Assembly (NCBI RefSeq): GCF_030063145.1
Contig: NZ_JASISM010000007.1
Location: 119,553 to 183,552 of the forward strand
Length of the DNA: 64,000 nucleotides
Origin: Cryobacterium sp. PH31-L1
Lineage (GTDB): Bacteria > Actinomycetota > Actinomycetes > Actinomycetales > Microbacteriaceae
Direction of reading: 5' to 3'
Positions 45,889 to 54,874 of this stretch are shown here, one piece after another. A model generated the notes under the pieces. It worked only from the letters and a program-made list of their open reading frames with translations. It was not told the DNA's origin and did not search any database. A program made the position numbers and the translations under genes. Position 1 is the first letter of the stretch. Each line of letters starts with the position of its first letter.

Positions 45889-46263
45889 GTGGATCTAAAC
45901 ACTGCGGACGGCGCGAAGGTTGAATTTAGAATGAGCGACGACGGTGTCCTGCTCCTCCGCTGGCTGCCGGGCGTGCAGATAGAAGTTGAGGACGCGCGCG
46001 CGGCGATGGCGCAGGTCAATCACATGTGCCAGCAGGAACAGCATGCCATGCTCGTCGACATGGCAGCGGTCGCTTCGGTCAGCCGCGAAGCTAGGGCTAT
46101 ATGGTCAATTCCCTGTCGCGCCTCACGCATTGCTCTCCTAGGAAAATCGCCGGTGGACCGGGTACTGGCGAACTTCTTTCTGGGCGTGCACGTCCCGCCA
46201 TGTCCGACCCGCTTTTTCACAGCGCGCAATGAGGCGATGGACTGGCTCATGGCCCATGTTTGA
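45889..46263 (+). CDS. Small STAS/SpoIIAA-like protein (DUF7793-like)
   Basis: About 124 residues from a GTG at 45889 with GGGGAGG 8 nt upstream; an ATG at 45844 is in frame. The pattern VLLLRWLPGVQIEVEDARAA, MLVDMAAV, SREARAIW, and a C-terminal FFTARNEAMDWL is that of small STAS-like anti-anti-sigma-type folds found beside signalling genes. It lies 27 nt before the second GGDEF-EAL gene and may modulate it. No phosphorylatable Ser is identified with confidence. Confidence 0.65.
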   Translation: MDLNTADGAKVEFRMSDDGVLLLRWLPGVQIEVEDARAAMAQVNHMCQQEQHAMLVDMAAVASVSREARAIWSIPCRASRIALLGKSPVDRVLANFFLGVHVPPCPTRFFTARNEAMDWLMAHV

Positions 46264-46290
46264 GCGTAGGAACGTCCACACGGAAACGCT

Positions 46291-47829
46291 ATGAGCGCCG
46301 GGAATGGAGTTGAGGACCCACGCTTACAACAGTTGGTCGATGGTATTGTTCGTTTAGCTTCCGGCGCGCTGGGCTCCCGAATGACACCGTCGCCACGCGG
46401 AGACGACATCGATGCCGTGATCACCGGAGTTAATCTGCTCGCGGAGGAACTTGAGTATATTTACTCGGATTTGGAACAACGGGTGGCCGACCGAACGTTT
46501 ATGTTGCAGCGCGCTCAGGCGGAACTGGAAGAGATGGCCAAGACGGATGCCCTTACCGGCTTGGCAAATAGAATCCTCCTCAACGAACGCATCCAGGAGG
46601 CAATCCTAGCTAGTGCGGACAGTGGCACAATTACGGCGGTCCTTGTTCTTGATCTGGATTCTTTCAAGGGTATTAATGACAGCCTGGGCCACGGTGCGGG
46701 CGACATCGTGCTGGTCGAAGTTGCTCGACGTCTTAGGTCCAGCGTCAGGGCTACCGATACCGTGGCGCGTCTGGGCGGGGACGAATTCGCAGTGGTAATA
46801 ACGGGATCCTCGACAGACGAGATCTTACTCATCGCGCACCGGATATCGGAGCAGCTTCAGGATAGCGTGCGAGTTGGACCCGAAACGGTGTGGGCGATGG
46901 CCAGCATTGGGGTGTGCATCGGCAGTTCGGGGTATCCGCCCGAGGCGCTCATGCGTGATGCGGACATCGCCATGTATCAGGCGAAAGCGCAGGGTCGCAA
47001 CAATGTCCAGCTCTTCCATCCCGACATGCTCGCTGCCGTCCGAGAACGCCTGCGCATAACCGCCGAACTACACAGCGCAGTTGCCAATGGCGAGCTAGCA
47101 CTTTGTTACCAGCCCGTTGTCGAATTGGCCTCGGGAAAAGCCATCGGTCTTGAAGCCCTTCTGCGCTGGCATCACCCCGTACGCGGACTCATAATGCCGG
47201 ACAGTTTCATCCGCATCGCTGAGGAAACCGGCCTGATCGTGGAGCTCGGCCAGTGGGTGCTCCATGAGGGAGTCGCCCAGTTGGGGCGTTGGAACGAAAC
47301 CGCTCCTGATCTAACGGGCTTTCGCCTGCATCTCAATCTCTCCGCGGCCGAACTCCTTCGCCGAGATCTACTCGAAGACGTCAGGGATACTCTCGCCAGG
47401 AATGACGTGGCCCCAGGCCGCCTGGTATTGGAGATCACCGAGACCGTCTTGATGTCCAGGGGAACGGCAGAAGAACAGATCTTGACCGGGCTGCGGGATC
47501 TGGGGGTGGGCATGCAAATTGACGACTTCGGAACGGGATATTCCTCAATTAGCTATCTGCGCACTCTTCCCGCGGATACGGTGAAAGTGGATCATACCCT
47601 CATTGATGACCTAGTTTCCGACCCGCAGCAGCAAAAATTCGTTGCGGCCATCCTGCAGCTAATCTCCGCTGCCGGGCTGAAGGCCATTGTGGAAGGCATT
47701 GAAACTGCAGAGCAGGCTGCCCAACTTGAGGCCATGGGGTGCTTGTACGGGCAAGGTTTTTATTACAGTTATCCGCTGCCTCCCGAAGAAGTGTTGGATC
47801 AGCTTCGGAGTCTCTCTGAGCGTCTGTAG
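46291..47829 (+). CDS. Soluble GGDEF-EAL protein
   Basis: 512 residues. A short N-terminal region with a HAMP-like/coiled-coil stretch (LAEELEYIYSDLEQRVADRT) is followed by GGDEF (residues 162-166) and EAL (288-290). Output motifs are intact: LGGDEF, LEALLRWHHP, LEITET, DDFGTGYSS, KVDHTLI, VEGIET. No membrane segment, so the input may come from a partner such as the STAS-like protein encoded 27 nt upstream. Followed after 9 nt by a methyltransferase gene. Confidence 0.93.
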   Translation: MSAGNGVEDPRLQQLVDGIVRLASGALGSRMTPSPRGDDIDAVITGVNLLAEELEYIYSDLEQRVADRTFMLQRAQAELEEMAKTDALTGLANRILLNERIQEAILASADSGTITAVLVLDLDSFKGINDSLGHGAGDIVLVEVARRLRSSVRATDTVARLGGDEFAVVITGSSTDEILLIAHRISEQLQDSVRVGPETVWAMASIGVCIGSSGYPPEALMRDADIAMYQAKAQGRNNVQLFHPDMLAAVRERLRITAELHSAVANGELALCYQPVVELASGKAIGLEALLRWHHPVRGLIMPDSFIRIAEETGLIVELGQWVLHEGVAQLGRWNETAPDLTGFRLHLNLSAAELLRRDLLEDVRDTLARNDVAPGRLVLEITETVLMSRGTAEEQILTGLRDLGVGMQIDDFGTGYSSISYLRTLPADTVKVDHTLIDDLVSDPQQQKFVAAILQLISAAGLKAIVEGIETAEQAAQLEAMGCLYGQGFYYSYPLPPEEVLDQLRSLSERL

Positions 47830-47838
47830 AATTTAGGA

Positions 47839-48627
47839 ATGTCAAAGCTTTGGGAACGGATGCTGCTTGTACCAGCAGTAATGCGCCTCGCTTCCCGAGC
47901 TCCACGCGATCCGGTGGTCGGGTGGGATGGGTACTGGCGTGGCGTTCACGCCACAGGCCGCACGGGAGACGTGCTGTGGGACTCCGGGTCGTGGACCGAG
48001 TCTGCACAGTACTCCGACACGGTCAGAGCACATTTTGATCCGGCTTTGCCAGTGATTGACGTCGGGTGTGGCAACGGAACATACAGTCGCTGGCTTGCTG
48101 GACTTTTCCCCAATGTACTTGGTGTGGACGTTTCTTCTGGGGCTGTCGAGCGGGCGCGCCAAGAAACCACTGACCTCCCTAATGCCCGTTTCATGGTTTT
48201 GGATGCAGCGGGAGCCGGTGCGGGCGAGTTCTTACTCGAGCGGATGGGTCCCGCCAATGTTTTTGTCCGCGGGGTCTTCCACGTACTCAAGCCCAACAAA
48301 CAGGCCAGCATGGCCGCCAACCTTCGAACTCTCACCGGCAGCAGCGGCCGCGTATTCCTCACCGAAACAAACTTCCGTGGAAACAGCCTTGAATACTTGC
48401 AGCATCTGGGCGCCACCCGGAGAAACATACCCCGACAGTTGCGGCGCGCTCTGGAAAACTTGCCTCGACCCGGGTGTTTCGGGGCGGAAGAAAGACTCAG
48501 CGCATTTTCGGATGCCGACTGGCAGCTCATCGAGGACGGGCCGGTGGACATCGAAGTTGTCCCCATGAACAGCGCTGGTCTCTCACAGCAGGTTCCGGGT
48601 TATTTCGCAGTTTTGGCCGGGGCTTGA
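47839..48627 (+). CDS. Class I SAM-dependent methyltransferase
   Basis: 262 residues with SAM motif I VIDVGCGNGTYSRWLAGLF, the acidic LGVDVSSGAVERA and FMVLDAAGAG. C-terminal part unassigned. It follows the GGDEF-EAL gene by 9 nt in the same direction and is probably co-transcribed with it; the substrate is unknown. The ATG at 47839 has TTAGGA close upstream. Confidence 0.85.
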   Translation: MSKLWERMLLVPAVMRLASRAPRDPVVGWDGYWRGVHATGRTGDVLWDSGSWTESAQYSDTVRAHFDPALPVIDVGCGNGTYSRWLAGLFPNVLGVDVSSGAVERARQETTDLPNARFMVLDAAGAGAGEFLLERMGPANVFVRGVFHVLKPNKQASMAANLRTLTGSSGRVFLTETNFRGNSLEYLQHLGATRRNIPRQLRRALENLPRPGCFGAEERLSAFSDADWQLIEDGPVDIEVVPMNSAGLSQQVPGYFAVLAGA

Positions 48628-48746
48628 AATGAAACTCATTGAGGTCTCGAACACCTCCCCGTCCGCTAGCTCTTTGGCAAAATCTAAACAGGTTAGCGAC
48701 CCCGCTGTCCGTGCGGCAGATATTCTCCAATACAGAGGGGGGCAGC

Positions 48747-51644
48747 GTGCATTCTGAAGCGCACGAGACTTCCAGCGCGACAGTGAACTTGGTCCTGCGC
48801 TTCGTACGCGAGCGCGGTGGCGTTCAGGCGGTCACCGACGTGCTGGCGATGGCCGGGATCACTCAGCCGGTCGAGGAGCTCGAGGAAACGTCCACGTGGA
48901 TCGGTTACGACACCCGTATTCGGCTGTTTGAGGCAGTGACGGACGTGCTCGGTCCGGGGACGATGTTCAAAATTGGTGAATCCGCCGCGGCGGATACGCT
49001 CCATCCGGCGATTGCCCAACTCCTGAGTGCTTTTGCCTCACCCCGGGCTGTCTACTACCAACTCCCGAGAATGGTGCCAAAATTTAGCACCACGTCTTCG
49101 TTGACACTCGTCAATGTTGGTGCCACGGAGGCGACGCTGAATTTTCGTCTCCATGATGGCTACGCTCCGTCTCGGCTGGATTGCGAGTATGCGCAGGGCC
49201 TGTTCTCGGCCGTTCCACGGATCTTCGGGCTGCAATCGGCGCATATCGTGCATGACGAGTGCCAGTTCGACGGAAATTCGGCTTGCGTCTACCACGTCAC
49301 GTGGTCCCGGCGACTCCACTGGTGGTCCTGGAAAAACGGCCGGCGTGCGGCCGATCGCGGCTTCGCGGCGTTACGCGAACAGATTCAGCAGATACAGCTT
49401 GTAGAGGCCGATCTCGTCAACAGTGACGACATTGATGAGGTCATTGCCCGCATAGTGAGCCACGCCTCAGCAGCGGTTCTGGCACCGTCTCATATCTTTG
49501 TTCGACGGTCGATTCACGGTGAGACGCCACTCCTGCACTTTTCGGGTCTTGCCGATGATCAAGCAGCGGATCTCGCGGAGCGTCTGTTGAAGGGCGACAG
49601 CCTCGGTAGTTCGGCTGTAGTCGTCGATGTGGCGTCAACTCGCCGGATTCACGGGCGCCTCGCGGCGCTGTATCCCACGGGACAGAAGCCCATGGATGCC
49701 GATCGGGCACTTCTGGAAGCCTACGCCAGTCACGCGGCGGCAGCCCTTGACCTTTTCACTGCGGTCGAGGACAGCCGCCGCGAAATGGGGCGGTCTGCGG
49801 CACTTCTCCAGTTGGCTCAGGAGCTGGCCACGGCTGAGAGCACGACGGGCGTCGCCGAGATCGTCGCGGAGGCCCTGCCGACCATCGTCGCGTGTGACGC
49901 CTCGGCGGTCTTGCTCTGGGACGCGGAAAGCGCGTCGCTGATGACTGTCGCCTGTGCTGGTTTTGATCCGGTGGAGCGGGACGTGCTGCTCGCAACGCCG
50001 ATTCCGGCCGCAACGACTCCCGAAGTGATCGGGCTGCTTACTTACCGTTCACCCATCCTGATCACGGCGAAGGAGGCCAGCCCCGTGTTAGGGGAGTTGT
50101 TCGGTGCAGTGGGGACGCCCAATATTATCGTCGTCCCGCTCGTGGACGGCGATCTTATGTTGGGGATCGCCGTCGCTGTGTGGCGTCGCCACCTTACGCC
50201 CGAGGCAGAACAAGCAGCGCTAATCCGAAGCGTTGGGGTGAGTACCCAAGGTGTAACGGCGCTACAAAATGCCCGATTGCTCGCGACCGTGCGGCACCAG
50301 TCCCTGCACGATTCCCTCACCGGGTTGCCCAATCGAGTGCTGTTCGCCGAGCGGCTGGAAAAAGCGCTCGGCGACAATCGGTCCGCTCAGGGCACGGGAA
50401 CGGCGGTCATGGTCTGTGACCTGGACAACTTCAAGAAGGTCAACGACGACTTCGGGCATGGCGCCGGCGATGAACTGCTCCGCCAAGTCGCTGCGCGTCT
50501 ACGCTCACTCGTGCGTCCGGAGGACACTCTCGGCCGCCTCGGCGGCGACGAATTTGCATTGCTCTTCACCAATGTTTCGGGTAAGTCGACGGCACTGGAC
50601 ATGGTCGGGCGCATGGTCGACAGCCTCAATCTGCCGTTCCATCTTGACGGCCGAGACTTGAGAATCTCCACGAGTGTTGGCGTGGCGTTTTATCCGGGCG
50701 AGGGTGGTCGTGGCGAAAGGCTCCTCGCTGCAGCCGATACTGCGATGTATGAGGCCAAGAAGACGGGCCGCAACCAGATTGCGATATCTGGAGACACCGT
50801 ATCGGCTTCGGCGGAGGTGTCCCTTGAGGCCGAGCTCTCCGTTGCTTTAGAACGAAACGAAATGTCGCTGTACTTCCAGCCAGTTGTCAACATCTCCGCT
50901 GCCGGTAGCGTCAGCATAGACGGCGCCGAGGGGCTGATTCGCTGGAATCATCCCCGCCTTGGGCTGTTGTCGCCGGCCGCATTCCTGCCCCTTGCGGAGG
51001 AGACCGGAATAATCAGCCAACTGGATTTGTGGGCGGTGGGGAACGCCTGCGCGGCGCTGGCTGGTTGGGCGCAGCCAGGACAGGAGCCGTTGCACGTCGC
51101 CGTCAACCTCGCGAGCGCGACGCTAGTCGACCCCAGGCTGTTGTCGACAGTGCGGGACGCCCTCGCCGAGCACCATCTCTCACCAGGACGTCTCATTCTT
51201 GAAGTCGTCGAAAGCCGTGCTCTAATCGACCTCCCCGGTGTCATCGAACAGCTCACGGCGCTTCGCCAGCTGGGCATCCGAATTTCTCTCGATGATTTCG
51301 GTACCGGTTTTTCCACGCTCGCGTGGCTTAATTCACTGCCGATCGACCAGATCAAGATCGATCGCACCTTTATTATGAATGTTCCGGCCCCGTCTTCTGT
51401 CGCGCTCGTTCAGGGAATTCTTGCGCTCGCGCACAAGCTCGATCTCGAGGTAGTGGCCGAGGGTGTGGAGTCCCTCGACCAGCTCGCCACTCTTCGTGAA
51501 TCTTCCTGCATACTGGTGCAGGGATACCTCCTCGGCCGCCCTACTGCAGTTTTCGAACCTGCATTTCTTGAAAAAGCGATGAATCAAAATCTGGAAATGC
51601 TCGGGGCCAACAGCACCGTCGCTAGCGGGAGCGCCCCGGTCTAA
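48747..51644 (+). CDS. V4R-like/GAF-GGDEF-EAL(EGL) signalling protein
   Basis: 965 residues from GTG 48747, preceded by AGAGGGGGG. The first 190 residues resemble heme-NO/V4R-type sensors, with CEYAQGLFSAV and ECQFDGNSACVYHVTW, Cys-containing and suited to small-molecule or metal binding. One or two GAF-like domains follow (about 215-545), then GGDEF at 599-603 and an EAL domain in which the signature is EGL (728-730). The catalytic Glu is kept, as are DDFGTGFS, KIDRTFI and AEGVES. No membrane segment. Confidence 0.92.
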   Translation: MHSEAHETSSATVNLVLRFVRERGGVQAVTDVLAMAGITQPVEELEETSTWIGYDTRIRLFEAVTDVLGPGTMFKIGESAAADTLHPAIAQLLSAFASPRAVYYQLPRMVPKFSTTSSLTLVNVGATEATLNFRLHDGYAPSRLDCEYAQGLFSAVPRIFGLQSAHIVHDECQFDGNSACVYHVTWSRRLHWWSWKNGRRAADRGFAALREQIQQIQLVEADLVNSDDIDEVIARIVSHASAAVLAPSHIFVRRSIHGETPLLHFSGLADDQAADLAERLLKGDSLGSSAVVVDVASTRRIHGRLAALYPTGQKPMDADRALLEAYASHAAAALDLFTAVEDSRREMGRSAALLQLAQELATAESTTGVAEIVAEALPTIVACDASAVLLWDAESASLMTVACAGFDPVERDVLLATPIPAATTPEVIGLLTYRSPILITAKEASPVLGELFGAVGTPNIIVVPLVDGDLMLGIAVAVWRRHLTPEAEQAALIRSVGVSTQGVTALQNARLLATVRHQSLHDSLTGLPNRVLFAERLEKALGDNRSAQGTGTAVMVCDLDNFKKVNDDFGHGAGDELLRQVAARLRSLVRPEDTLGRLGGDEFALLFTNVSGKSTALDMVGRMVDSLNLPFHLDGRDLRISTSVGVAFYPGEGGRGERLLAAADTAMYEAKKTGRNQIAISGDTVSASAEVSLEAELSVALERNEMSLYFQPVVNISAAGSVSIDGAEGLIRWNHPRLGLLSPAAFLPLAEETGIISQLDLWAVGNACAALAGWAQPGQEPLHVAVNLASATLVDPRLLSTVRDALAEHHLSPGRLILEVVESRALIDLPGVIEQLTALRQLGIRISLDDFGTGFSTLAWLNSLPIDQIKIDRTFIMNVPAPSSVALVQGILALAHKLDLEVVAEGVESLDQLATLRESSCILVQGYLLGRPTAVFEPAFLEKAMNQNLEMLGANSTVASGSAPV

Positions 51645-51918
51645 TCGTCAGCGGCGGTACCTGGTCATGCTCCGCGCGGCGCCCCCGATCATCGCGAGCT
51701 TGCAGATGTGGTCCGCCCGCGCCGGCGCCATCGAGCTGCGCACGAACCGCGAGGCAATCGAAAGGTTGATGCGGGTGCCAATTCGGAACACGCCCGCTCC
51801 GGAGCCGATCTGAAGTCGAGCTCGACGGTCCAGATCGCTTTCCTGACCAGACCGTGCGACGGATCTCGGTGCCGGGCTCCAGGCATCCGCTGTGATCTCC
51901 GCCCCCCCGGCAGATGCA

Positions 51919-52653
51919 TCAACCCGGAGTGAGGACGCAGAACTCGTTGCCCTCGGGGTCGGTGAGCACCACCCACGGCACATCGCCCTGTCCTATGTCA
52001 GCATCCATCGCGCCGAGAGATCTCAACCTGGCGAGCTCAGCCGCCTGATCATCGCGAAGGTACGGACGCAGGTCGAGGTGGACGCGGGTCCACACGGCGA
52101 TGTCGGGGACGCGAACGAACTCCAGATAGGGGCCGACCTTCGCGGCCGATCGCAGCCGTGCAGAATCGTCGGTCACCTCGTGCAGGGTCCAGTCCATCGC
52201 CCCGTTCCAGAATTGGGCCATCCCCCGCGGGTCCGCACAGCTGACCACCACCGCGGCGATCGGCCCCGTATCCGCGTAGATCTCCCGAGGCTCGAGCACG
52301 CAGAACACGTTGCCCTCCGGGTCGGCCAAAACCGTCCACGGCACGTCGCCTTGACCTATATCAGCGGATGTCGCTCCCAACGCTTTCAATCGCACGACCA
52401 GTTCCTCTTGATGAGCCAAGGAAGAGGTGGCGAGGTCGAGGTGTGCGCGATACTTCACCGCTTCGGGATCTGGAACCGTGACGACGTCAACGCAGACGGC
52501 GGCCGGATCCGGCAAAACCAAGCCGGGCGGCTCGACGTTAGTCACGCCCGGACCTTCGCTGGAAACGCCCCAGCCGAGCGCATCCGCCCAAAACCGGCCG
52601 AGCGCCGAGTCATCTCGAGCCTTGAAATTCACCTGAACCAGTCGAAGGGCCAT
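51919..52653 (-). CDS. VOC family protein with two glyoxalase-like domains
   Basis: 244 residues: two tandem domains of the VOC fold, each ending in a similar strand, DIGQGDVPWTVLADPEGN and DIGQGDVPWVVLTDPEGN followed by FCVLEP or FCVLTP. Start MALRLVQVNFKARD at 52653. The role is unknown; members are often antibiotic-resistance or unassigned glyoxalases. The 275 nt between its stop and the GGDEF gene have no intact frame I can support, though minus-strand codon use there suggests possible decayed coding sequence. Confidence 0.88.
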   Translation of the reverse strand: MALRLVQVNFKARDDSALGRFWADALGWGVSSEGPGVTNVEPPGLVLPDPAAVCVDVVTVPDPEAVKYRAHLDLATSSLAHQEELVVRLKALGATSADIGQGDVPWTVLADPEGNVFCVLEPREIYADTGPIAAVVVSCADPRGMAQFWNGAMDWTLHEVTDDSARLRSAAKVGPYLEFVRVPDIAVWTRVHLDLRPYLRDDQAAELARLRSLGAMDADIGQGDVPWVVLTDPEGNEFCVLTPG

Positions 52654-52839
52654 GGCGCCCAAGCATATTCGCCGACCGCATTCGAGACCAGATAGTGCCC
52701 AAGTCAATCCGTTCGTGCCGGTCCGGCCCCGCTGACCGGATCCCCTCGAGTACCGCAGCGAACAACATGGTGCGTCCAGAGCTCCTCCTAGTGAGCGCGG
52801 ACCACGATGGTCCGACCCAATCACAGGAGGTCAGGTCTC

Positions 52840-53432
52840 ATGGCACTTCACACCCAGCAATCGCTGTCCGGATTCATCGCCTTAGACCCGCAACAAACGG
52901 TCACCGAGAACGGCGACACCGCTTCTACGTGCGCGTGGGCCAGCCGCACTTCCGTCCCGCATACAAAGTGGCAGCTTCACCGCCCTCGAGCCAACGTTCC
53001 ACGATCGGGTCGCCTACCGCGCCACCGCCGAACGAGCGCTCACCCGATTCGCCAACGGCGACAGCTTTGTCGCCGAAGGGTATGTGCGCGCGTTCCAGAT
53101 CGAGCGCGACGGCGAAGTCATTCAACGCTAAGAGTTCGTCGCGAAGAAGATCGGCCACGACCTCGCGCGCACCAACTATTCCGTCAATCGCACCCTTAGC
53201 ACAGGTTTGAACACAGGGGTCGAGCGCGAGGTGGAAGCGGCACACACCGGCACGGTTGGAGCGCGACCGGCTGACCCGGCAGACCGCGTGGCCAGGAGAA
53301 CCTCCGGCGGAGCCCGTCGAAGACGTCGTCATCGGCGATCGCGACGAGGACGTCGTGGAATTCGTCGTCGACGACGTGGAAAGGCGACGCGAGGCCGAAG
53401 CTCGTACCAATGCTGGGCCCGATTTTCACTGA
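52840..53432 (+). pseudogene. Decayed SSB-like single-stranded DNA-binding protein gene
   Basis: AGGAGG lies 9 nt before an ATG at 52840. The reading frame then changes at least three times: MALHTQQSLSGFIALDPQQT, then RFYVRVGQPHFR in a second frame near 52920, then FTALEPTFHDRVAYRAT in a third near 52973, a TAA at 53129-53131 followed by EFVAKKIGHDLARTNYSVNR, and finally WPGEPPAEPVEDVV back in the second frame near 53289 to a TGA at 53430. Joined, this gives an SSB-like protein of about 195 residues of the type carried by actinobacterial conjugative elements. Confidence 0.8.
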
Positions 53433-53511
53433 TTCGTCTATGGACATCCGGGTCAGTACGACTCGTCGTGGGCTCCCCCCATCGTGGCCCTGCGCCCTTC
53501 CTGATGAACCG

Positions 53512-53529
53512 CTGGGATTTGAACCCAAA
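53512..53529 (-). other. tRNA T-arm-like fragment, possible attachment-site relic
   Basis: On the minus strand TTTGGGTTCAAATCCCAG can fold as a T-arm with loop TTCAAAT and fits the tRNA B-box pattern GGTTCnAnTCC. No matching acceptor, D or anticodon arm is found upstream, so it is not a functional tRNA. Such 3' tRNA fragments are left by integrases; it lies next to a mobile-element SSB pseudogene. It may be chance. Confidence 0.35.
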
Positions 53530-53623
53530 GTCCCGCCCAGTCGCAGCCTGGCGAGAGGGGAAGATGCCACACGGATGTCGTAATCGCCGTGGTTCTGGAC
53601 TGGGTGCACGATAGGAGCGCCGG

Positions 53624-54874
53624 CTACGCGCGCCCGTGCGAGGTGCGCGAGCGCCGAGTAACCGAGTCGAGGGTGACCGCCAGTAGGAGCACGATGCCGG
53701 TGACGATGAAGCGGAAGGACGAGTCCAGGTTCAACAGTGTGAGTCCGCTCGAGATGGACTGGATCACCAGGATTCCGAGGAGAGCGGCGAAGGCCGTGCC
53801 ACGACCGCCGAACAGGCTAGTGCCACCGATCACCGCGGCCGCGATCGCGTTGAGGTTGACGTCGCCCGTTCCGCTGCTCTGGCTGGCTGCCGCGAGACGC
53901 GACGCCGCGAGGATGCCGCCGACGGCCGCGAGGGTGCTGCAGGCCATGAACACCGAGGTATAGATCCAGTGCACGTTGATCCCCGCGCGCCGCGCGGCCT
54001 CGACATTGCCTCCGACTGCATATACCGAACGGCCCCACTTAGTTCGGGTGAGCATGTAGTGCATCAGGAGAACAAGCGCGACGAAGAACACGAACATCCA
54101 GCCGATGCCCCGGGCTTGGTTGAGATACCAGACCGCGAACCCGAGGCCCACGAGCAGGGCAATGCTTTGCACGGCGATGACGGAGGTGGCCTGGGCCGAC
54201 AGGTCGGCGGCGCGGCGCTCCCTCGCTCGCGAGTAGCCGACCAGAAACAGACTGCCCGTTGCCGCGACCACCATCACGTACGACAGCCAGGCCGGAACGA
54301 AAGCGAGCTGGGCAAAGTAGACGAGTGGCGATTCGAACGGCAGGTTGATGGTGCCCTGGCCTTTGAGCACGAACAGCTGTAGTCCCAGAAAACTCAGCAG
54401 CCCAGCGAGTGTGATGACGAAGGCCGGCACACCGAACCGATTGAAGATCTGGCCGTAGAGCCAGCCAATGGCCGCGCCGGAGAGCACCGCGAGCAGCACG
54501 GCCAGCCAGATATTCCACCCGTTGGTCACAAATGCGATGCCGAGCACGGCCGACGATAGACCGCTTACCGAACCGATCGACAGGTCGATTTGGGCGACGA
54601 GCAGCACACACACGATCCCGAGGGCGATGACCCCGACGGCTGCGGATTCCATTAACAGGTTGACCAGGTTCGCGCTGGAGAGAAAACCCCGGTTCAGAAT
54701 CTGCAGCACGGTCCAGATGATGGCCAGTCCGGCCACGACGGGGAGAGCGCCCAGATCACCACCCCTGACTTTGTCGAGGAAGCCGGGAATGATGCCACGC
54801 AGGCCCAGACGGTTCTGCAGCCGTTCGTCCTGCAGATCGCTCGGCAGTGTGGCATGGAGTGTCGAGGTGATCAT
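53624..54874 (-). CDS. Sugar ABC transporter permease (XylH-like)
   Basis: 416-residue BPD_transp_2 permease, about ten to twelve membrane segments. Signatures: VAQIDLSIGSVSGLSSAVLG and NAIAAAVIGGTSLFGGRGTAF. It is longer than the rhamnose permeases and, since only one is present, probably forms a homodimer, as for the xylose importer XylH. Its ATG overlaps the ATPase stop by 4 nt. Substrate unknown. Confidence 0.9.
   Translation of the reverse strand: MITSTLHATLPSDLQDERLQNRLGLRGIIPGFLDKVRGGDLGALPVVAGLAIIWTVLQILNRGFLSSANLVNLLMESAAVGVIALGIVCVLLVAQIDLSIGSVSGLSSAVLGIAFVTNGWNIWLAVLLAVLSGAAIGWLYGQIFNRFGVPAFVITLAGLLSFLGLQLFVLKGQGTINLPFESPLVYFAQLAFVPAWLSYVMVVAATGSLFLVGYSRARERRAADLSAQATSVIAVQSIALLVGLGFAVWYLNQARGIGWMFVFFVALVLLMHYMLTRTKWGRSVYAVGGNVEAARRAGINVHWIYTSVFMACSTLAAVGGILAASRLAAASQSSGTGDVNLNAIAAAVIGGTSLFGGRGTAFAALLGILVIQSISSGLTLLNLDSSFRFIVTGIVLLLAVTLDSVTRRSRTSHGRA

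Noticed and set aside
51648..51983. Minus-strand frame after the VOC gene (about 111 codons)
   Set aside because: Overlaps the VOC gene and shows no family features. Mixed codon signals in 51645-51918 could be decayed coding sequence, but I cannot name a source.
53196..53609. 137-codon minus-strand frame between the VOC and permease genes
   Set aside because: Antisense to the SSB-like pseudogene; no motif, and the plus-strand fragments explain the coding bias.
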